Source of the DNA: Rhizobium favelukesii
GTDB lineage: Bacteria > Pseudomonadota > Alphaproteobacteria > Rhizobiales > Rhizobiaceae
Direction of reading: 5' to 3'
DNA: 64,000 nt
Assembly: GCF_000577275.2 (NCBI RefSeq)
Contig: NZ_HG916852.1
Location: forward strand, 3,439,001 to 3,503,000
A program made the translations under genes and the position numbers. Of this stretch, positions 7,297-15,590 are shown piece by piece (the first letter of the stretch is position 1; each line of letters begins with the position of its first letter). Below the pieces are notes generated by a model. That model had not been told where the DNA came from and searched no databases. It saw only the letters and a program-made list of their open reading frames with translations.

Positions 7297-8061
7297 ATGC
7301 CGATGGAACTGTCATTTTACTGCGCCGCTGTTCCCGCTGTCATCTTGGTCGGACTTGCGAAAGGCGGTATGGGCGATGCGCTGTCGCTGATCGGGCTGCC
7401 CTTTCTCGCTCTCGTCGTCTCGCCCATTCAGGCGGCCGCGATTCTGCTCCCCATCCTCATTTGCATGGACATGATCTCGCTGGTGATCTGGCGCCAGCAC
7501 GGAGACTGGACAACCCTGAAAATCATGCTGCCAGGAGCGCTATTCGGCATCGCGCTCGGTTGGGCGACCTCGACGCTGGTTCCCGGCAACGTGCTTCGCG
7601 TCGTCATCGGCGTCGTCACCGTCCTCTTTTGCCTTCGCTATTTCTGGAACACCGTCGGCCCCGGCGCCGGGAAGCACACGCCGCCCCGCGGCCAGCGGCC
7701 GCTGCTTGCGAAGATCTGGGGAAGCCTGTCCGGCTATGGCAGCTTCGTAGCACACGCCGGCGGAGCGCCCTTCCAGATCTATGCCCTGCCACTGCAGATG
7801 CCGCCGCGCGAATATACCGGCACCAGTGTTCGCTTCTTCGCAATTCTCAATGCCGTCAAGCTCGTCCCCTACTTCGCGCTCGGTCAGCTCGACACCCAGA
7901 ACCTCGCCGCCTCGGCCACGCTGCTTCCGTTTGCACCGCTTGCGACCATTGCCGGCGCCTGGTGCGTCCGCCGCATGAAGCCCGCGATCTTTTATCCTTT
8001 CATGTATGCCATGGCCCTGATTGCCGCCGCGCTCATCGCGAAGGAAGGCTTGGGTTTCTGA
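7297..8061 (+). CDS. Sulfite exporter TauE/SafE family protein
   Basis: This 254-residue integral membrane protein has about eight hydrophobic segments. Its N-terminal FYCAAVPAVILVGLAKGGMG is the signature of TauE/SafE transporters, and the second half repeats the pattern (SGYGSFVAHAGGAPFQIYAL). The family moves sulfite, sulfonates or other organic anions across the inner membrane. An AGGA element lies upstream of ATG 7297. It is followed after 68 bp by a small ArsR-type regulator in the same direction, which may regulate it. The transported substrate cannot be told. Confidence 0.88.
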   Translation: MPMELSFYCAAVPAVILVGLAKGGMGDALSLIGLPFLALVVSPIQAAAILLPILICMDMISLVIWRQHGDWTTLKIMLPGALFGIALGWATSTLVPGNVLRVVIGVVTVLFCLRYFWNTVGPGAGKHTPPRGQRPLLAKIWGSLSGYGSFVAHAGGAPFQIYALPLQMPPREYTGTSVRFFAILNAVKLVPYFALGQLDTQNLAASATLLPFAPLATIAGAWCVRRMKPAIFYPFMYAMALIAAALIAKEGLGF

Positions 8062-8129
8062 CAATTTTGGGTTTCGCTGCGGCGCACAATTTCCTTGCCC
8101 GATTGCGCCGTTTGACGTAGCTTTTCGCC

Positions 8130-8390
8130 ATGTCGAACACGGATCCCTTCACGGCGATAGCTGATCCCCACCGGCGCTTCCTGCTGGAAGAACTTCGACG
8201 CGCGCCGAAGACCGTAAATGAGCTTGCCGAGGGGCTTCCCATCAGCCGCCCCGCCGTCTCCCAGCACCTCAAGGCGCTGCTAGATTGCAATCTGGTTTCG
8301 GTCACCGCAGAGGGCACGCGACGCATCTACGCCGTCAACAATCGCGGCTTCGACCGACTCAATCTCTGGCTCGATCAGTTCTGGGCTTAG
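8130..8390 (+). CDS. ArsR-family winged-helix regulator (small)
   Basis: The 86-residue protein is essentially one winged helix-turn-helix: an N-terminal AIADPHRRFLLEELRRAPKT, then the recognition helix region LPISRPAVSQHLKALLDCNL, then a wing and RLNLWLDQFWA. This is the non-metal ArsR type often called the SoxR-repressor/YgaV-like group; the short C-terminus has no evident metal-binding cysteines apart from one in the recognition region. It lies downstream of the TauE gene and may form a unit with it. Length is a little short for the family but complete. Confidence 0.88.
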   Translation: MSNTDPFTAIADPHRRFLLEELRRAPKTVNELAEGLPISRPAVSQHLKALLDCNLVSVTAEGTRRIYAVNNRGFDRLNLWLDQFWA

Positions 8391-8544
8391 CCCGACCACT
8401 CAAATGAGAGACGCCGGCTCGCGACTTTCCGTCGGAACCGGCGCCATAATCGCCTGTCGAGCACGACCTTACCTAAGCTTTTGGTGGAATTGGACTTTTG
8501 CCCTCCTAGCCTAGGGCCGCGCTCGGAAATTTACTGCATCCTAC

Positions 8545-8718
8545 TCAATGGAAGGATGATTTAAGGCGCTCAATCTCGTCCTTGATCCGCAATTTTCTGC
8601 GTTTGCACTCAGCGACTTCATTATCGTTTCGGGAGGGGGATATCATAAGCGAATGCAACTCCTCCTCGAGAGCAACATGCTTTTTCTGGAGTGACTCAAG
8701 ATGAGCTTGAACAGTCAT
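8545..8718 (-). CDS. DUF465 (YdcH-like) small protein
   Basis: The ATG at 8718 follows a purine-rich GGAAGGAAGGGTC ribosome binding site and gives a 57-residue, highly charged protein. It has two predicted helices: QAHLESLQKKHVALEEELH and AECKRRKLRIKDEIERLKS. This is the DUF465 hairpin, common in alphaproteobacteria and of unknown function. A longer open frame to 8835 is less likely because its extra residues are not family-like. A second DUF465 gene lies divergently 223 bp away at 8942. The 154 bp downstream, to the ArsR gene, hold no recognised feature. Confidence 0.85.
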   Translation of the reverse strand: MTVQAHLESLQKKHVALEEELHSLMISPSRNDNEVAECKRRKLRIKDEIERLKSSFH

Positions 8719-8941
8719 TTGACCCTTCCTTCCTCTTACCTCTCCCCGGCCAACACCGCCGGAGATCCAAGGCGTCAACCTTTCGACTGTGACACATTTT
8801 TGAAGCCTTGTCGAAGGTGAAAACAAGGAGAACAAGTGGCAAAATCATGACGAACAGCCGCTAGCCGTTACCTCTAATTGGTGATAGGAGCTTGCGGAAA
8901 TCATCGGCAGAACGGACGATGTCCGAAGGCGGTTATGGGGA

Positions 8942-9151
8942 ATGCATATGGCCGATCAGGAACAGGCGGAAATCAGGCTCATGGTCGCAAGACTGCGCCA
9001 GGAGCACGAGGATTACGATGCCGCCATCAATGCCATGATTGCCACCGGATGTGACGCATTGCGCATCCAGCGCATGAAGAAGAAGAAACTGGTCATCAAG
9101 GACAAGCTGACAAAGCTGGAAGACCAGATCATCCCTGACATCATCGCCTGA
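8942..9151 (+). CDS. DUF465 (YdcH-like) small protein
   Basis: A 69-residue protein (67 if ATG 8948 is used) of the same two-helix DUF465 type as the divergent neighbour. It contains [17 protein letters not shown] and [20 protein letters not shown], a strongly basic second helix. It ends only 16 bp before purE, so it is probably cotranscribed with purE-purK. No function is established for the family. Confidence 0.88.
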   Translation: MHMADQEQAEIRLMVARLRQEHEDYDAAINAMIATGCDALRIQRMKKKKLVIKDKLTKLEDQIIPDIIA

Positions 9152-9167
9152 AGGGAATGCCGTGACG

Positions 9168-9662
9168 ATGACAGACAGACCATCCGTGGCCATCATCATG
9201 GGAAGCCAGTCCGATTGGGAGACCATGAAGAGTGCCGCCGATACGCTGGAGGCGCTCGAAATTCCCTATGACGCGCGCATCATATCGGCCCACCGCACGC
9301 CGGACCGCCTGGTGAATTTCGCCAAGACCGCCCGCGATGAAGGCTTCAAGGTGATCATTGCCGGCGCCGGCGGCGCGGCTCATCTGCCGGGTATGGCCGC
9401 AGCCATGACGCCGCTTCCCGTTTTCGGCGTCCCGGTGCAATCCAAGGCGCTGTCCGGTCAGGACAGTCTTCTTTCCATCGTCCAGATGCCGGGCGGCATC
9501 CCGGTCGGCACGCTTGCCATCGGCAAAGCTGGCGCGATCAACGCCGCCCTTCTGGCAGCGGCAGTCCTGGCATTGTCGGACGAGGACATTGCCGAGCGGC
9601 TCGACGACTGGCGCGAGCGCCAGAGCGCGGCTGTTGCTGAATATCCGATGGACGACCTATGA
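9168..9662 (+). CDS. purE: N5-carboxyaminoimidazole ribonucleotide mutase PurE
   Basis: This 164-residue class I PurE moves the carboxyl group of N5-CAIR to carbon 4 in purine synthesis. It shows GSQSDWETM near the N-terminus, the SAHRTP motif with its catalytic histidine, and [15 protein letters not shown] 9168 is preferred; a GTG two codons upstream is possible. Its stop overlaps the start of purK by four bases, so the two consecutive enzymes of the pathway are translationally coupled. The cytoplasmic enzyme normally forms an octamer. Confidence 0.96.
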   Translation: MTDRPSVAIIMGSQSDWETMKSAADTLEALEIPYDARIISAHRTPDRLVNFAKTARDEGFKVIIAGAGGAAHLPGMAAAMTPLPVFGVPVQSKALSGQDSLLSIVQMPGGIPVGTLAIGKAGAINAALLAAAVLALSDEDIAERLDDWRERQSAAVAEYPMDDL

Positions 9663-10735
9663 CTGTAAGAACCATTGGCATCATCGGTGGCGGTCAACTT
9701 GGCCGCATGCTTGCCATGGCCGCAGCCCGGCTCAATTTTCGCACCGTCGTTCTGGAACCACACGCCGACTGTCCGGCGGCGCAGGTCGCCAACGAGCAGA
9801 TCGCAGCGGCTTATGACGATCCTGCAGCGCTCGCAGAATTGGCGAAGGCTTGCGACGTCGTCACATACGAGTTCGAGAACGTCCCGGTCGCCGCCGCCGA
9901 GGCCCTCGCAAGCCAGGTCCCCGTCTATCCGCCGCCCAAGGCGTTGGAGGCTGCGCAGGATCGGCTTGTCGAAAAGCGCTTCATCAACGGATGCGGTATT
10001 CCAACGGCCGGCTTCCACGCCGTCGACAGTCAAGCCGATCTCGATGCGGCGCTGACAAACTTCGGCGGTCGCGGCGTCCTCAAGACCCGCCGCCTTGGCT
10101 ATGACGGCAAGGGGCAGAGAGTGTTCCGCTCCACCGACGATACGCCTCACGGCGCCTTTGCGGCGCTCGGCGGCGTACCGCTCATTCTCGAGAGCTTCGT
10201 TTCCTTCGAGCGCGAGATCTCGATCATCGCAGCGCGCGCAACCGACGGAACGGTCGCCTGCTACGATCCTGCCGAAAACGTTCACCGCGATGGCATCCTG
10301 CACACGTCAACGGTGCCCGCGTCCATCTCGGCGGAAACTGCAGCCGCTGCCTGCGGTGCGGCCGAGAAGATCCTGACTGCGCTCGGCTATGTCGGTGTCA
10401 TCGGCATCGAATTCTTCGTACTCGCCGACGGCAGCCTGATCGCCAACGAAATGGCGCCGCGTGTCCACAACTCCGGTCACTGGACGGAAGCCGCCTGCCT
10501 CGTCTCCCAATTCGAGCAACATATCCGCGCGGTTGCCGGCCTGCCGCTCGGCAATGCCGACCGTCACTTAGACTGCGTGATGCAGAACCTGATCGGCGAC
10601 GATATTCTGGCGCTCCCGGACTGGCTACGACGACCGGACACGCTGGTTCACCTCTATGGCAAGACGGAATCCCGTCCCGGCCGCAAGATGGGGCACGTTA
10701 CCACGTTGACCACAAAATTGCCGGTTTTCCCCTGA
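9659..10735 (+). CDS. purK: N5-carboxyaminoimidazole ribonucleotide synthase PurK
   Basis: The 358-residue protein is an ATP-grasp enzyme that carboxylates AIR with bicarbonate and ATP to give N5-CAIR, the substrate of PurE. It begins with [18 protein letters not shown], has the central ATP-grasp features ([27 protein letters not shown]) and a C-terminal [17 protein letters not shown]. It overlaps purE (ATGA) at its start. Length and motifs are complete. A strong promoter for rpmJ begins 40 bp after the stop. Confidence 0.96.
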   Translation: MTVRTIGIIGGGQLGRMLAMAAARLNFRTVVLEPHADCPAAQVANEQIAAAYDDPAALAELAKACDVVTYEFENVPVAAAEALASQVPVYPPPKALEAAQDRLVEKRFINGCGIPTAGFHAVDSQADLDAALTNFGGRGVLKTRRLGYDGKGQRVFRSTDDTPHGAFAALGGVPLILESFVSFEREISIIAARATDGTVACYDPAENVHRDGILHTSTVPASISAETAAAACGAAEKILTALGYVGVIGIEFFVLADGSLIANEMAPRVHNSGHWTEAACLVSQFEQHIRAVAGLPLGNADRHLDCVMQNLIGDDILALPDWLRRPDTLVHLYGKTESRPGRKMGHVTTLTTKLPVFP

Positions 10736-10775
10736 CAAAAGCCGTTTCGGCCATGGGAAAATCACCCTCATGTGG

Positions 10776-10804
10776 TTGACACAGGAAAGTCGCCGGGTTA
10801 TCTG
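10776..10804 (+). promoter_or_regulatory. Sigma-70 type promoter for rpmJ
   Basis: TTGACA (10776-10781) and TATCTG (10799-10804) are separated by exactly 17 bp, close to the vegetative promoter consensus. The element is placed between purK and the small ribosomal protein gene, leaving a leader of about 90 nt before the rpmJ start. Confidence 0.6.
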
Positions 10805-10820
10805 CACGCCCAACCTGAAG

Positions 10821-10842
10821 AGCGCGCCCTGAGCGCGCTTTT
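10821..10842 (+). promoter_or_regulatory. GC-rich hairpin with U run in rpmJ leader
   Basis: AGCGCGC and GCGCGCT flank a five-base CCTGA loop and run straight into TTTTG. The hairpin lies inside the predicted rpmJ leader, after its promoter and 57 bp before its start codon. It resembles a short intrinsic terminator, so it could act as an attenuator, or it could mark the end of purK read-through. Confidence 0.45.
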
Positions 10843-10899
10843 GAATGTAATAGATACGGGCGAATGTGAATTCCCCCTCAAACATCGCGGATCAAAACA

Positions 10900-11025
10900 A
10901 TGAAGATCAAGAATTCGCTCAAGTCGCTCAAGGCTCGTCATCGTGACAACCGCCTGGTTCGCCGCAAGGGCCGCATCTACATCATCAACAAGCTGAACCC
11001 ACGCTTCAAGGCTCGCCAGGGCTGA
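10900..11025 (+). CDS. rpmJ: 50S ribosomal protein L36 (cysteine-free form)
   Basis: A 41-codon frame encodes a very basic peptide: [20 protein letters not shown], then an [11 protein letters not shown] core, ending in KARQG. This is ribosomal protein L36 of the zinc-independent kind: the four zinc-binding Cys/His residues of the classical form are absent. Alphaproteobacteria commonly carry this form, called RpmJ or YkgO. It stands alone behind a good promoter and a leader hairpin rather than in a ribosomal operon. Confidence 0.95.
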
Positions 11026-11140
11026 TATAGCGCGCCTGGACGGTTTCGTGGCATTTTGCGCCCGTGCCTGTCGGGGGATTGCTTCGGCAATCAAATCAAA
11101 TTGCTTTGATCTTCAGCGATGGCGGGCTACTATGCCCGCC

Positions 11141-11746
11141 ATGCGCTTTTTTGCTATGACCTGTGCGGCGCTGCCGCTGTCTCTTTCCCTGCTCGCTCCC
11201 ATGTCCCCTGCCGCAGCTGCGGAGAAGGAAGTCATCGTCGAGCAGCCGGACGCGAACCTCTCACCAAAGCAGCATCTGGATCAGCTCTACGCACAGCTGA
11301 AGCGCGAGCGCGACCCTGACAAGGCGAGTGGTATCGCCGACGAAATCCGCACCCAGTGGAACGACTCGGGCAGCGCGACCGTCAACCTCTTGATGCAATG
11401 GGCCGATAAGGCGATCCAGGAGAAACGCACCGCTGCCGCCCTCGATTTCCTCGACCAGGCGATCGCCCTCAAGCCGGATTACGCCGAAAGCTGGAATCGC
11501 CGGGCGACGCTCAACTACGCCAATGACAGCTATCGCAAGTCGATGTCCGACATCGAGCATGTGCTCGACCTCGAACCACGCCACTTCGGCGCACTCTCCG
11601 GCATGGCCGCCATTCTCACCGAATCGGGCAACGACCAGCTGGCCCTGAAAGCCTGGGAACGTTTCCTGGAGGTCTATCCGGCCAATCGAAGCGCCCAGGA
11701 GCAGATGAATACACTCTCCGAAAAGCTGGCCGGCAGCCGCACCTGA
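11141..11746 (+). CDS. Secreted TPR-repeat protein
   Basis: From ATG 11141 the product is 201 residues with a signal peptide (MRFFAMTCAALPLSLSLLAP, cleaved near AAAAEK). About three tetratricopeptide repeats follow, including AALDFLDQAIALKPDYAE, MSDIEHVLDLEPRHFGA and ALKAWERFLEVYP. TPR arrays bind other proteins; here the location would be periplasmic or membrane-attached. An in-frame ATG at 11132 and a longer frame to 11048 exist, but only the chosen start puts the hydrophobic segment at the N-terminus. Neighbouring genes give no clear functional hint. Confidence 0.85.
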   Translation: MRFFAMTCAALPLSLSLLAPMSPAAAAEKEVIVEQPDANLSPKQHLDQLYAQLKRERDPDKASGIADEIRTQWNDSGSATVNLLMQWADKAIQEKRTAAALDFLDQAIALKPDYAESWNRRATLNYANDSYRKSMSDIEHVLDLEPRHFGALSGMAAILTESGNDQLALKAWERFLEVYPANRSAQEQMNTLSEKLAGSRT

Positions 11747-11789
11747 TCTTGACGGTGAACCACGAGGGCCAATCTTACGTATTGGTCAC

Positions 11790-12884
11790 GTGATTTTGAC
11801 AGATGTAGCCATGCTTGCCGTAGCCTCCGCCCTCCTTGCACCCATCGCCGCCGCCATCGGCTACTCCTCCTACAAAGGACGTCAATTCGAGGCGACATCC
11901 CCGAACATCGGCGAGCTGACGGATATCGGCGGTTACCGGCTGAACGCCTTTCACGTCGCACGTCCAGAGACGGCCGACCTGCCGCCCATTGTTTTCATCC
12001 ATGGTGCAAGCGGCAACCTGCTCGATCAAGTCGGCGCCTTCCTGCAGCCGCTGGAAGGCCGTGCCGAAATGCTCTTCGTCGACCGCCCTGGCCACGGCTA
12101 TTCGGAGCGCGGCGGTCCGGAGAATGCCTTGCCCTCAGGACAGGCAGACGCGATCGCAAAACTGATGGAAAGCCGGGGCATCAAACGGGCCATCGTCGTC
12201 GGCCATTCCTTCGGCGGCGCCATTGCGGCTGCCTTCGGCGTGCGCCATCCTGACAAGACTGAAGGCCTGCTCTTTCTGGCCCCGGCGACACATCCCTGGC
12301 CAGGCGGCGTCGAATGGTACTATCACCTTGCGGCGATGCCCATACTCGGTTGGCTCTTCACCCACGCCGTAGTCGTGCCGCTTGGCTTGCGGCGGTTGGA
12401 GCAAGCAACACAAAACGTCTTCCGGCCCAATCCACGTCCGGAAGATTATATCGCGAAGACAGGTCCTACCCTGGTGCTGCGGCCGCGTGCGTTCTTCCAC
12501 AACGCTGTCGATTGCACGCGCCTGCTTGACTACCTCAAGGCGCAATCTCCGCAATACTCCAGGATCACCGCGCCGACGGTTATCATTACTGGTGACAGCG
12601 ATGGCATCGTTTGGGAGCACCTTCATTCGCAGGGACTGGCCCTCGATATCGCCGGCTCCGAACTGGTGAAGATCCGTGGCCTCGGCCACAAGCCTGACTA
12701 TGTGGTCACCGATGTCGCCATTGCCGCACTCGAAAAAATCGGTGGGGCCAGCCGCGACCTCCAGGCCGCCGCACGCAAGGCCGAACAACGTTTGGCGCGA
12801 CAGACACCGGCTGCGCCGACAGACATTGTGGCTCCCCTGGGCGACCCGACCGGACTGGCGCCACCTGTCACGGCGGAAAACTGA
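11790..12884 (+). CDS. Membrane-anchored alpha/beta hydrolase
   Basis: The 364-residue protein starts with a hydrophobic segment (AMLAVASALLAPIAAAIGYS) that probably anchors it. An alpha/beta-hydrolase domain follows, with an oxyanion strand PIVFIHGASGN, nucleophile elbow GHSFGG, acid in GDSDGIV and histidine in GLGHKPDY. The C-terminal tail of about 40 residues is Ala/Pro-rich and probably disordered. The start is uncertain: GTG 11790 is used, with ATG 11811 as an alternative; neither has a strong ribosome binding site. It could be an esterase or lipase-like enzyme; the substrate is unknown. Confidence 0.85.
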   Translation: MILTDVAMLAVASALLAPIAAAIGYSSYKGRQFEATSPNIGELTDIGGYRLNAFHVARPETADLPPIVFIHGASGNLLDQVGAFLQPLEGRAEMLFVDRPGHGYSERGGPENALPSGQADAIAKLMESRGIKRAIVVGHSFGGAIAAAFGVRHPDKTEGLLFLAPATHPWPGGVEWYYHLAAMPILGWLFTHAVVVPLGLRRLEQATQNVFRPNPRPEDYIAKTGPTLVLRPRAFFHNAVDCTRLLDYLKAQSPQYSRITAPTVIITGDSDGIVWEHLHSQGLALDIAGSELVKIRGLGHKPDYVVTDVAIAALEKIGGASRDLQAAARKAEQRLARQTPAAPTDIVAPLGDPTGLAPPVTAEN

Positions 12885-12983
12885 TCCTTTAGCGACCGAA
12901 CAGCGCCCGTAGCGGACAGCAGTGCATTGTCTAGCGCTCACTGCGTCCCATATCCATTGCACCGTCATGCTTTGAGGGAAGTC

Positions 12984-14723
12984 ATGGATCACCCCCACAT
13001 CAGAATATTTGCGGCTGTCGCCGCGCTGTCGCTTTCACTTGCTCCGCCGGCGCTCTCCGCTTCGCCCACGCCCGTTGAAGCCGAGCATGGCATGGTCGTA
13101 ACAGCCCAGCATCTGGCGACCAACGTCGGCGTCGATGTGCTGAAGAACGGCGGCAACGCCGTCGATGCCGCAGTCGCCGTCGGCTATGCGCTCGCCGTCG
13201 TCTACCCGACAGCCGGCAACATCGGCGGCGGTGGCTTCATGACGATCCGCCTGAAAGACGGCAAGACGACATTTCTCGATTTCCGCGAGCGTGCGCCGTT
13301 GGCGGCCACGAAGACCATGTATCTCGACGCCAAGGGCGATATCGTTCCCCGCGCCAGCCTCGACGGCTATCTCGCCGTCGGCGTGCCCGGATCCGTCATG
13401 GGCTTTGAGATAGCCCGCGAGAAATACGGCACGAAGTCAAGGCAGGATCTGCTGGCGCCGGCCATTCGCTACGCCAAGGAAGGCTTCACGCTGGAACAAG
13501 GCGACGTGGCCAGCATCGCCGGCAGCGCCAAAAGGCTCGCGAAGGACGAGGCCGCCGCAAAGATCTTCCTGAAGGCGGAGGGAAAGCCTTACGCCGCCGG
13601 CGAGAAGCTCGTTCAACCCGACCTCGCCGCGGTACTTTCCAGCATCGCGGATAAGGGATCGGATGCCTTCTACAAGGGCGTGCCAGCCGACGCGATCGTC
13701 AAGGCGAGCCAGGCGACGGGCGGCATTCTTGCCAAGGAGGATTTCGAACAATACGCGGTCCGTGAACTGAAGCCGATCGAATGCAATTACCGCGGCTACG
13801 ACATCATCTCCTCGCCTCCTCCCTCGTCCGGCGGCGTCATTATCTGCGAAATCCTCAACGTGCTGGAAGACTACCCGCTCTCCTTCCTCGGCTACGGCTC
13901 CGCCGAGACGGTTCACCTGATGGTCGAGGCTATGCGCTACGCCTATGTCGACCGCAATGCGGCCCTCGGCGATCCTGATTTCGTGGAGAACCCGGTATCG
14001 ACACTGCTCGACAAGGGCTACGCCAAGGCGATCCGCGCCAAGATCGATCCCTACAAAGCCGGCACCTCTGCCAACCTGAAACCCCTAGGCGTCAAGGAAA
14101 GCGTCGAGACCACGCATTACTCGATCGTCGACGACGAAGGAAATGCCGTCGCGGTCACCTACACGCTGAATGGATCCTTTGGCGCCGGCGTCGTTGCGCC
14201 CGGCACAGGCATCCTGCTCAACAACGAGATGGACGACTTCACCTCCAAGCCCGGCGTTCCGAACCTTTACGGGCTCGTGCAGGGCGAAGCCAATGCGATC
14301 GCGCCGAAGAAGACGCCGCTCTCCTCCATGAGCCCGACCATCGTCACCAAGGACGGCAAGCCCTTCATGGTGGTCGGCAGCCCCGGCGGCTCGCGCATCA
14401 TCACCATCACCCTCGAAGCGATCCTCAACGTCATCGATTTCGGCATGGACATCAGCCAGGCGGTCAATGCCCCGCGCATTCACCACCAATGGCAGCCGGA
14501 CAAGATCTATCTCGAGCCCTACACGCTCTCGCCCGATACGATCCGGGCATTGATCGCGATGGGCCATACGCTTGATGATGGCAGCGGCCCGCCGCAATGG
14601 GGACAGGCCGCCGGTATTCTTGTCGGCGGCAAAAGCCTTGCCGATATCGAGAAGGGCGGCGGCGCACGCTATTATGGCGTGATGGACAGCCGCGCCACCG
14701 AGGGTTCTGCCGGCGGTTACTAG
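12984..14723 (+). CDS. ggt: Gamma-glutamyltransferase
   Basis: ATG 12984, after a GAGGGAAG ribosome binding site, gives 579 residues with a signal peptide (IFAAVAALSLSLAPPALSA). The protein has the full GGT fold: NIGGGGFMTIRL and DFRERAP in the large subunit, the self-cleavage site before Thr377 in ETTHYSIVD, and SSMSPTIV and GSPGGSRIITITLE in the small subunit. The periplasmic enzyme matures by autoproteolysis at that threonine and transfers or hydrolyses the gamma-glutamyl group of glutathione and related peptides. A longer frame to 12927 is less likely. It abuts a convergent gene directly. Confidence 0.96.
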   Translation: MDHPHIRIFAAVAALSLSLAPPALSASPTPVEAEHGMVVTAQHLATNVGVDVLKNGGNAVDAAVAVGYALAVVYPTAGNIGGGGFMTIRLKDGKTTFLDFRERAPLAATKTMYLDAKGDIVPRASLDGYLAVGVPGSVMGFEIAREKYGTKSRQDLLAPAIRYAKEGFTLEQGDVASIAGSAKRLAKDEAAAKIFLKAEGKPYAAGEKLVQPDLAAVLSSIADKGSDAFYKGVPADAIVKASQATGGILAKEDFEQYAVRELKPIECNYRGYDIISSPPPSSGGVIICEILNVLEDYPLSFLGYGSAETVHLMVEAMRYAYVDRNAALGDPDFVENPVSTLLDKGYAKAIRAKIDPYKAGTSANLKPLGVKESVETTHYSIVDDEGNAVAVTYTLNGSFGAGVVAPGTGILLNNEMDDFTSKPGVPNLYGLVQGEANAIAPKKTPLSSMSPTIVTKDGKPFMVVGSPGGSRIITITLEAILNVIDFGMDISQAVNAPRIHHQWQPDKIYLEPYTLSPDTIRALIAMGHTLDDGSGPPQWGQAAGILVGGKSLADIEKGGGARYYGVMDSRATEGSAGGY

Positions 14724-15431
14724 TTAGCGGATACGCGCATGGACAAAATCGCCCTTGATACTGACATGCGGCCTGGCGCCTTGCACACTCGGCTCCAGGC
14801 TATCGACATAGGACGCCTTGGCGATCACGGAATAGTCCACCGGCACGCCGCTCCCGAACTCTAGATCCGCCTGCAGCGACTGCGCATTGATGCTGACCGT
14901 CTCGTCCTGCCGGATCGTGTCGTAGCGTAGCCGTGCGCGCACCGCCGCACCGAGGATATCGATCCCGGTCGCGTGGCCGTCGAAGGTGATGTCGGCCGCC
15001 TTGCTGGAGATTGCAACGCTGGCGAAATCGCCATCCAATCGTGCCCTTACCGCCTGCTGGTCGATGCGCACGATGGCGCCCGGCAAAAGATTGGCCGAAA
15101 CCTCGGGCGCGCAATCCGAAAGATCCGTCCATGAGGTCTGCATCACCTCGATTTTCAGGACCGTTCGATCGATGCGCATTGCGGTTCGATCGCGGCAGCC
15201 GTTGAAGAACCAGCTGGAATACCAGGATGAGAACCAGCCGCTGCGCCGCGCGCTCGTGTTGGCCCTGTAGGGTTCCGTGTTGGTCGTGGTCAGCCTGATG
15301 TCGCTGGCGTCGCCGCTGATGACGACGGAACGGACGGAGGAAATATCGAGTGCCTCGCCCGGCGTTCGAACATCGGCAAAGGCGCAAGCAAGCGTCAGGA
15401 TGAATGCAGGTATGAAGAGGATCAGTGTCAT
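14724..15431 (-). CDS. Secreted protein of unknown function
   Basis: From ATG 15431, just after GGAG, the protein has 235 residues with a signal peptide (MTLILFIPAFILTLACAFAD). The mature part is rich in beta-strand-like sequence with repeated blocks such as VRSVVISGDASDIRLT, RARLDGDFASVAISSKAADI and VSINAQSLQADLEFGSG. This resembles the repetitive right-handed pattern of DUF4097-type proteins, but I cannot place it firmly. A striking aromatic patch, SGWFSSWYSSWFFNGC, and a second cysteine later may form a disulfide. It faces ggt with no gap between stop codons and is divergent from the AraC regulator. Confidence 0.7.
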   Translation of the reverse strand: MTLILFIPAFILTLACAFADVRTPGEALDISSVRSVVISGDASDIRLTTTNTEPYRANTSARRSGWFSSWYSSWFFNGCRDRTAMRIDRTVLKIEVMQTSWTDLSDCAPEVSANLLPGAIVRIDQQAVRARLDGDFASVAISSKAADITFDGHATGIDILGAAVRARLRYDTIRQDETVSINAQSLQADLEFGSGVPVDYSVIAKASYVDSLEPSVQGARPHVSIKGDFVHARIR

Positions 15432-15590
15432 CGATTTCTCCTTGAACGGGCCGGCCATCGGCTGGCGACTGCGTGCAAGGTGAAGAGCAAGACACGATCT
15501 GGAGACCTTAATCGCGATCCGGGTCGCCCGCGATTGCGATCAAGGCCATAGTCGTGCAGTTATTGAACGCGCCATACCGGACCCGCCGTC

